NCBI GenBank assembly: GCA_964575225.1
Contig: CAZNQW010000059.1
Location: 1-18,028, forward strand
From: CAZNQW01 sp964575225
GTDB lineage: Bacteria > Chloroflexota > Anaerolineae > JAAYZQ01
Length of the DNA stretch: 18,028 bases
Direction of reading: 5' to 3'
Shown here: piece by piece, positions 14,139 through 18,028 of the stretch
How the letters are laid out: each line of letters starts with the position of its first letter
Position numbering within the stretch: the first letter of the stretch is position 1
Translations under genes and position numbers: made by a program
The notes under the pieces: model-generated
The model's database searches: none
Seen by the model: the letters and a program-made list of their open reading frames with translations, nothing else
What the model was told of the DNA's origin: nothing

Positions 14139-16517
14139 TTATCCCCCAGTATAGTACGCGCCCTGCACCGAATCGATGGTGCCCGGCCCGAATTCGATCA
14201 GCGGTTCGCCACCCACACCGTGCGATTGACGGATTTTGCTATCAATGCCCTTGGCGATGTCGTATTTCGACTGGGCTCCGCCTGCGCCCGGCATGCGGTC
14301 GTAGTGACTATAATCCCATTCCATGTGGGAGAAGTGTTGGGCGGAAAAGGGCGGTTTGTGTAGATCCTTGACCACGTGGTTCTTCAGAGGTTCAGGGCAA
14401 GGGCGGCCATGAGCGTCCAAGACGTCAAAGATGTCGTGGTCGCCGCAGTAGGGTTTGCCGCGGGTTCCGTCTTCCAGCACTTCGTACAGCACGCCGTCTT
14501 TTTCGATCAGTTTGCCCTTTGCCTGCAGATCGGCGACTTCCTTGGCCTGGTTTCGGAACTCTTTTGCCCGCTGCATCCAGCGGTCCTTGACTTTTTCGTA
14601 CAACTCGGGTGGCACGCTGTTTTTGGGTGGCAGCTTGGGTTTGAAATGGCCCACCTTGCCCATGTCGTCGGCGTTGGCTCCCAAGAAGGTGTCCAACTCG
14701 TTGATGGTCTTGTTTTTGATCATCATCGGTTTTGGAGCGCCCAACCCCTTTTCGAGCAGGCGCCGCGCCTCGGGGTTGGTGGGGCGAACCAGGATCCGTA
14801 CATTGTGCTTCTGAGCCACCCGCTGCGCATGGCGGATGTTGGCCTCTGGCATGCCGGTCATGTGCGCGGCGATGTTCACGCCTTTGGCCGGGACGTAACG
14901 GGAGGGTCCCGGAATCTTGGGCGTCCGGGTGCGGGGCAGTTGGGGCTTGACCTTGAGCGGCGGGGTTTTGCCTTTCAGCCGACTGCCGATCTTGCTTCCG
15001 AGAAAGCTCATCGCCTCGCCCTTGAGCACGTCGCCGGTTGCTTGCTTGAATCCTTCCCAGGCCGAATCGCCGCCCTGCTGTACATAGTCGTGCATGGTGT
15101 AGGCGGATTCCAGGGGCGTCAGGACCAACTCGATCTTGCCGAGCGTAAGCGTGTTGGCTAGCAGCCGTACGCCCATGGCCTTCCACGAAAAACTGCCGTC
15201 GGCGGCCCGTTGAGTGATAACCTCGCGCAGCGTTGATTCCAGCGTACCATTTACCAGGTCCCGGGTATAGTCCCAGTCGGAGGGCATGTCCTCTGGCATC
15301 AGGATAGAGCCCTGGGTGTGGTTGCGGTGCAGCCGCTTGATGGCCTCCAGGCGACAGCGGTCGGCCGTCTCGCCGCGGTCCAACTGCTCCCGCAGCTGTT
15401 TTAGATTGGTCATGATATCGCCCGGCTCGCCGGCGCCCTGCCACAGACCGCTTCTCGCAGGGTTGAATATCAGGTCGCGCTCCAGGCGCTGGATGACCTC
15501 CAGGTCGCGCTGCATCTGTTTCTGCTTTTCGACCAGATCGTCCATCTCCCGGTCGAACGGTGTATCGCGCGCCTCCAGCTTTTTTCGCTCCCGGTCGCTA
15601 AAGTTCCGGTTGTCGACCAGGTGGCGGTTGTAGTCCTGCCACTGCGCCTCGTTCAGCTCGCCGCCTGTCAGGGGGTTGATGTAGCGACCCTGCTCGTCGC
15701 GCTCGTAGCGATGGGTGCGGCCCAACGCATCCACCCGTACCAGTTCGGCCGGCGGCTTTCTCTGGCGGCGGGCCCGGGCACTGGCCTTGGGCAGGCGGCG
15801 CGCCAACCGGCTCACCAACCAGGCTGCAAGCCCAACCGCGCCCAGGGCGACCAACAGGCCGATCACTAGGGAGATCAGTATATCGTCGTCCGGATCGGGC
15901 TCCACCCACCCTGAGCTGCTGCCGCCTGCGGCGGCTGCGTGCATCGCGTCGGCAATGGACACGATATACGGTTCCGTGACGTCGTCCTCGGCAAGGGTAC
16001 GCACCTCGATGCCGAGGGCCAAATCTCCCTCTGCCCACCTCCAGGCCAGGTCATTCATCTGCCCTACCCTGGAGTCAAGGACTTCTATGCCGCCCCACCG
16101 GGTGATAATCGTCTCCCGGTCACCATCGGCCGCTGCCATCCGGTTCTCCAGCCCTGCCACGTCTGTGTCTACCCAGGCGACGAACAGCATGTCGCCGAGA
16201 CTGCCGGGGTAGTTCGGATCGGGCAAGAGGGTAGCCACGGTTCCCCGGCCCCAACCTTCCTGGTAGTCTCCGGGCATTGCGTCCAATGCCGCATCGAGGA
16301 TGTCTTGGATCTCTGGAGTTTGGCCCAAGCCGTCGTTGGGCGAGGCGCCCTCGCCAAAGTTTTGAGGGGACTCGCCGAACGGACTCTGAGCCAGGGAGGG
16401 AAAAGAACCTCCCAAGGCCAGGAGCAGGAGGACATTGGTAGCGAGGAGGAGGCGCGCCAAATGGGTGATGGCTACGCCCTTTTGTCCCGACCAACCTATC
16501 TTGTTGCGTTGCTGCAT
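14139..16517 (-). CDS. Membrane protein with a C-terminal domain resembling edema factor/CyaA/ExoY nucleotidyl cyclases
   Basis: A 792-residue protein. A signal anchor at about 20-43 (ending SLAQ) leads to an external domain at 70-195, a Gly/Ser/Asp-rich hinge, a helix at 213-236 followed by RLARRLPK (inside), and a long cytoplasmic part. Residues 300-350 are a charged helical or coiled-coil segment. The final domain (about 552-785) follows the motif order of the cyclase toxins: GMPEANIRHAQRVAQKHN (555-572) then VRPTNP (577-582, Arg578), PK...IKNK (595-603; Lys596, Lys601, Lys603), GDHDIF (692-697; Asp693, Asp695) and AQHFSHMEW (726-734, His728). As I recall, CyaA and ExoY show VARQTN...IRPV, TKG...VKGKS, ADYDLF and VQHGTE in that order. 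The match at the two Asp and the Arg/Lys cluster is good; between motifs it is divergent and shorter. Activity could be cAMP/cGMP-type synthesis or a related nucleotidyl transfer. It is 28 bp downstream of the zinc-ribbon gene. Confidence 0.7.
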   Translation of the reverse strand: MQQRNKIGWSGQKGVAITHLARLLLATNVLLLLALGGSFPSLAQSPFGESPQNFGEGASPNDGLGQTPEIQDILDAALDAMPGDYQEGWGRGTVATLLPDPNYPGSLGDMLFVAWVDTDVAGLENRMAAADGDRETIITRWGGIEVLDSRVGQMNDLAWRWAEGDLALGIEVRTLAEDDVTEPYIVSIADAMHAAAAGGSSSGWVEPDPDDDILISLVIGLLVALGAVGLAAWLVSRLARRLPKASARARRQRKPPAELVRVDALGRTHRYERDEQGRYINPLTGGELNEAQWQDYNRHLVDNRNFSDRERKKLEARDTPFDREMDDLVEKQKQMQRDLEVIQRLERDLIFNPARSGLWQGAGEPGDIMTNLKQLREQLDRGETADRCRLEAIKRLHRNHTQGSILMPEDMPSDWDYTRDLVNGTLESTLREVITQRAADGSFSWKAMGVRLLANTLTLGKIELVLTPLESAYTMHDYVQQGGDSAWEGFKQATGDVLKGEAMSFLGSKIGSRLKGKTPPLKVKPQLPRTRTPKIPGPSRYVPAKGVNIAAHMTGMPEANIRHAQRVAQKHNVRILVRPTNPEARRLLEKGLGAPKPMMIKNKTINELDTFLGANADDMGKVGHFKPKLPPKNSVPPELYEKVKDRWMQRAKEFRNQAKEVADLQAKGKLIEKDGVLYEVLEDGTRGKPYCGDHDIFDVLDAHGRPCPEPLKNHVVKDLHKPPFSAQHFSHMEWDYSHYDRMPGAGGAQSKYDIAKGIDSKIRQSHGVGGEPLIEFGPGTIDSVQGAYYTGG

Positions 16518-16545
16518 CGTGTTTCCGACCCTCTCTCCAGTCCTT

Positions 16546-17151
16546 CTACCCGGCCTGCAAGGGCGTCAGACGCACCCGCTCGGGGCCGAGGGCCTGTGCG
16601 AAAAATCGCGCCGCTGGGCGCCCCACCTGGTTGAAGAGTTGAAAGTGATACGTTTCGCCGTTGGCCAGCAGGATGTCCAATCTGTCTCGTTCCTCGTCAA
16701 GGGTAATCGCTGTCGAGACCACATGGGACAGGGGGATGGCCTCGTTGCCGCGATCGGCGGCGAGCAATTCGTCGGCCGGTGTCTCGTAGAAATAGGCCCA
16801 GAGGGGTCCACTCCAATCGTAGGCATCCATGAGCGCCCGCCAAGGTAGATCGCCGTCTTCCTCTTCCTCGATCAACCGCTCGGTCTCTCCCAGCCAGGTT
16901 TCGTTCATCTCTTCCGTCTCCTGGAGGCAGAGAAGCCGGGAGGTGGTAATGACCAAATTGAGCTGGGTTGTCTTGACACGGCCGAATAACCCGGCGCCTT
17001 CTTGGAATCTCTCGGCCGGCAAGTGGCCGATGACCGTTTCGATTTGCTCAGAATGGAAAGAGGCGGCGGGCGCACCGCACATTTCACAGAAGCGGGCGTC
17101 AGCCGGTATAGGGGCGCCACACTGTTCGCACCACTGGGCGTTTGCTGACAC
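16546..17151 (-). CDS. Zinc-ribbon protein with a possible PH-like domain, first gene of the operon
   Basis: A 201-residue soluble protein. The N-terminal zinc ribbon has CEQC at 8-11 and CEMC at 22-25, the same positions as in the protein encoded at 11166-11855. Residues 35-195 are an acidic globular domain with strand-rich segments (LNLVITTSRLLCLQE, IPLSHVVSTAITLDEERDRLDILLANG, YHFQLF), resembling a bacterial PH-like fold interrupted by a Glu-rich insert near 80-100. The start is GTG at 17151, supported by AGGAGAT at the right distance; the nearby ATG at 17159 is out of frame. It is directly behind a strong promoter, so it leads the five-gene operon. No catalytic motif is visible; an adaptor role is inferred. 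Confidence 0.75.
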   Translation of the reverse strand: MSANAQWCEQCGAPIPADARFCEMCGAPAASFHSEQIETVIGHLPAERFQEGAGLFGRVKTTQLNLVITTSRLLCLQETEEMNETWLGETERLIEEEEDGDLPWRALMDAYDWSGPLWAYFYETPADELLAADRGNEAIPLSHVVSTAITLDEERDRLDILLANGETYHFQLFNQVGRPAARFFAQALGPERVRLTPLQAG

Positions 17152-17226
17152 AGTCTCATCTCCTTTGCATGCAGACTTGATCTGCCCGATGGCGTGAACA
17201 GCGGCCCGATGGCATATCTGGGCAGG

Positions 17227-17255
17227 ATTCTATCACAATGAGTCCCGGGCGTCAA
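17227..17255 (-). promoter_or_regulatory. Sigma-70 promoter of the zinc-ribbon/cyclase-like/FHA operon
   Basis: Minus-strand -35 TTGACG (17255-17250) and -10 TAGAAT (17232-17227) are spaced by exactly 17 bp. The start point would be near 17220, about 70 bases ahead of the GTG at 17151. The rest of the gap up to 17424 contains only a G/C-rich stretch (about 17395-17415) past the cyclodeaminase-like gene, which could act as its weak terminator. Confidence 0.7.
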
Positions 17256-17424
17256 GCTATGGCAGACAATGCAATCCAGCTGGTTCCTTTTCCTTCCATA
17301 GTCGCAGATAGCGGCAGTGATGGGTAGCGTCTCGGGCAAAGGGGTCCGAGTGCGATCCGTCCAATGGTTTGGAACTTGGGAGAGATGGACCAAACGGGGC
17401 CGGGGGGGCCGGGGTTGCGAGGCC

Positions 17425-18028
17425 CTACTGGTCGCCGGAAGAGGCAATGCCTAGGGCCTGCAAGCGAGAGTTGAAGGATGCCGTGTCCAGCGTGGAAGGC
17501 CCTATCCGCAGATTGGCTTCGGCGCACCACACGCCCGCATGTTCCCCGGCTGTGAGCAGGCTTTGGGCGATCCAGAGATCGGGCAATAGGTGGGGCGGGC
17601 AGATCGGATCGATGGTTTTGGCAGTGTCGAGAAGCAGGCGACAGGTTTCGGCCAATCGTATTGGGATGTCGATGACCCGGCTCCATGCCTGTTCGGTAGC
17701 GGCTCTGTCTGCCGGTGAGTGCTGAAGCCTGAGCAATTTTCGGTACGCACGGGTGTCCTCATCGGACAGGGCTGTAAGGACGGCTAGCTGTTCGCTCGCC
17801 GTCGCCCCTAGGGTCTGAAATTGTTCGGTAGCAGAGGCAGAGAGGGTCGAACGCTGCAGAGCAACGCGCGCGACCTTGCTGAGCAAGGCTGCGCCCATGG
17901 CTGCGGCTTGGGCGGCGGCGGCTGCACCGCCGGGAACGGCTTGGTTTGCCAGGTCGTGCAAAAAGGTCTCGATCTCCCTGATGGGCTCCTGTGTCTTGAA
18001 AGGGGAATGAAAGGTGATTGGGCCTTGG
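17425..18028 (-). CDS. Formimidoyl-tetrahydrofolate cyclodeaminase-like protein (FTCD_C/FchA family), 5' end outside the window
   Basis: One-carbon metabolism family whose members convert 5-formimidoyl-THF to 5,10-methenyl-THF plus ammonia, all-helical, usually about 200 residues. Seen here: the N-terminal helix PIREIETFLHDLANQ, then VPGGAAAAAQAAAMGAALLS, LSDEDTRAYRKLL, IPIRLAETCRLLLDTAK and the helix around DLWIAQSLLTAGEHAG. The usual glycine loop is PGGGS in most members, while here it reads PGGAA, so activity may be altered. A TTG at 17961 could serve as a start, but the frame stays open to the window edge and the upstream residues fit the family's first helix, so the true start is likely outside. 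It is not obviously linked in function to the neighbouring operon. Confidence 0.8.
   Translation of the reverse strand, partial: QGPITFHSPFKTQEPIREIETFLHDLANQAVPGGAAAAAQAAAMGAALLSKVARVALQRSTLSASATEQFQTLGATASEQLAVLTALSDEDTRAYRKLLRLQHSPADRAATEQAWSRVIDIPIRLAETCRLLLDTAKTIDPICPPHLLPDLWIAQSLLTAGEHAGVWCAEANLRIGPSTLDTASFNSRLQALGIASSGDQ

Overview
The window is GC-rich bacterial DNA in which every gene I can support lies on the minus strand, so each operon reads from high to low coordinates. The signs point to a Chloroflexota-type bacterium, as an inference without a search: long Thr-Pro-rich linkers in surface proteins, many double-cysteine zinc ribbons joined to FHA or PH-like domains, an FmdE protein beside an oligopeptide/nickel-type ABC transporter, and interspersed palindromic hairpins. 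No rRNA, tRNA, CRISPR array, transposase or integrase was seen.

Region A (79-6649) is a metal-uptake module. A Fur-family repressor gene (6215-6649) lies upstream of a tightly overlapping operon: FmdE-like zinc-finger protein, two DppB/DppC-type permeases, a single gene holding two fused ABC ATPases, and a peptide/nickel-class binding lipoprotein. The Fur gene and the FmdE operon each have a good sigma-70 promoter with a 17-bp spacer. At both, TGCA half-sites with the same spacing (TGCA-N6-TGCA) cover the expected transcription start. The half-site resembles that of the nickel regulator Nur of Streptomyces, so nickel, or a nickel or other metal chelate, is the leading candidate substrate. This is an inference.

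Region B (6915-10816) is an ion-homeostasis operon: a large fusion protein (two universal-stress domains, a DUF389 membrane domain, a Thr-Pro stalk and an SH3-like domain), then a NapA/KefB-type cation/proton antiporter, then a small PII-like protein that may regulate the antiporter.

Region C (11166-17151) is the most unusual part: a five-gene operon behind a strong promoter (TTGACG-N17-TAGAAT). In order it encodes a zinc-ribbon protein with a possible PH-like fold, a 792-residue membrane protein whose C-terminal domain carries the motif order of the anthrax edema factor/CyaA/ExoY nucleotidyl cyclases, an unrecognised 258-residue protein, an FHA protein with a C-terminal zinc ribbon, and a zinc-ribbon/two-helix membrane protein. 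All three zinc ribbons share the exact spacing CxxC-x10-CxxC. I read this as a candidate membrane-linked signalling or toxin-effector system that has not, to my knowledge, been described.

Region D (17425-18028) is the 3' part of a formimidoyl-tetrahydrofolate cyclodeaminase-like gene whose start lies beyond the window. At the left edge a ribosome-binding site and ATG suggest another gene running off the window.
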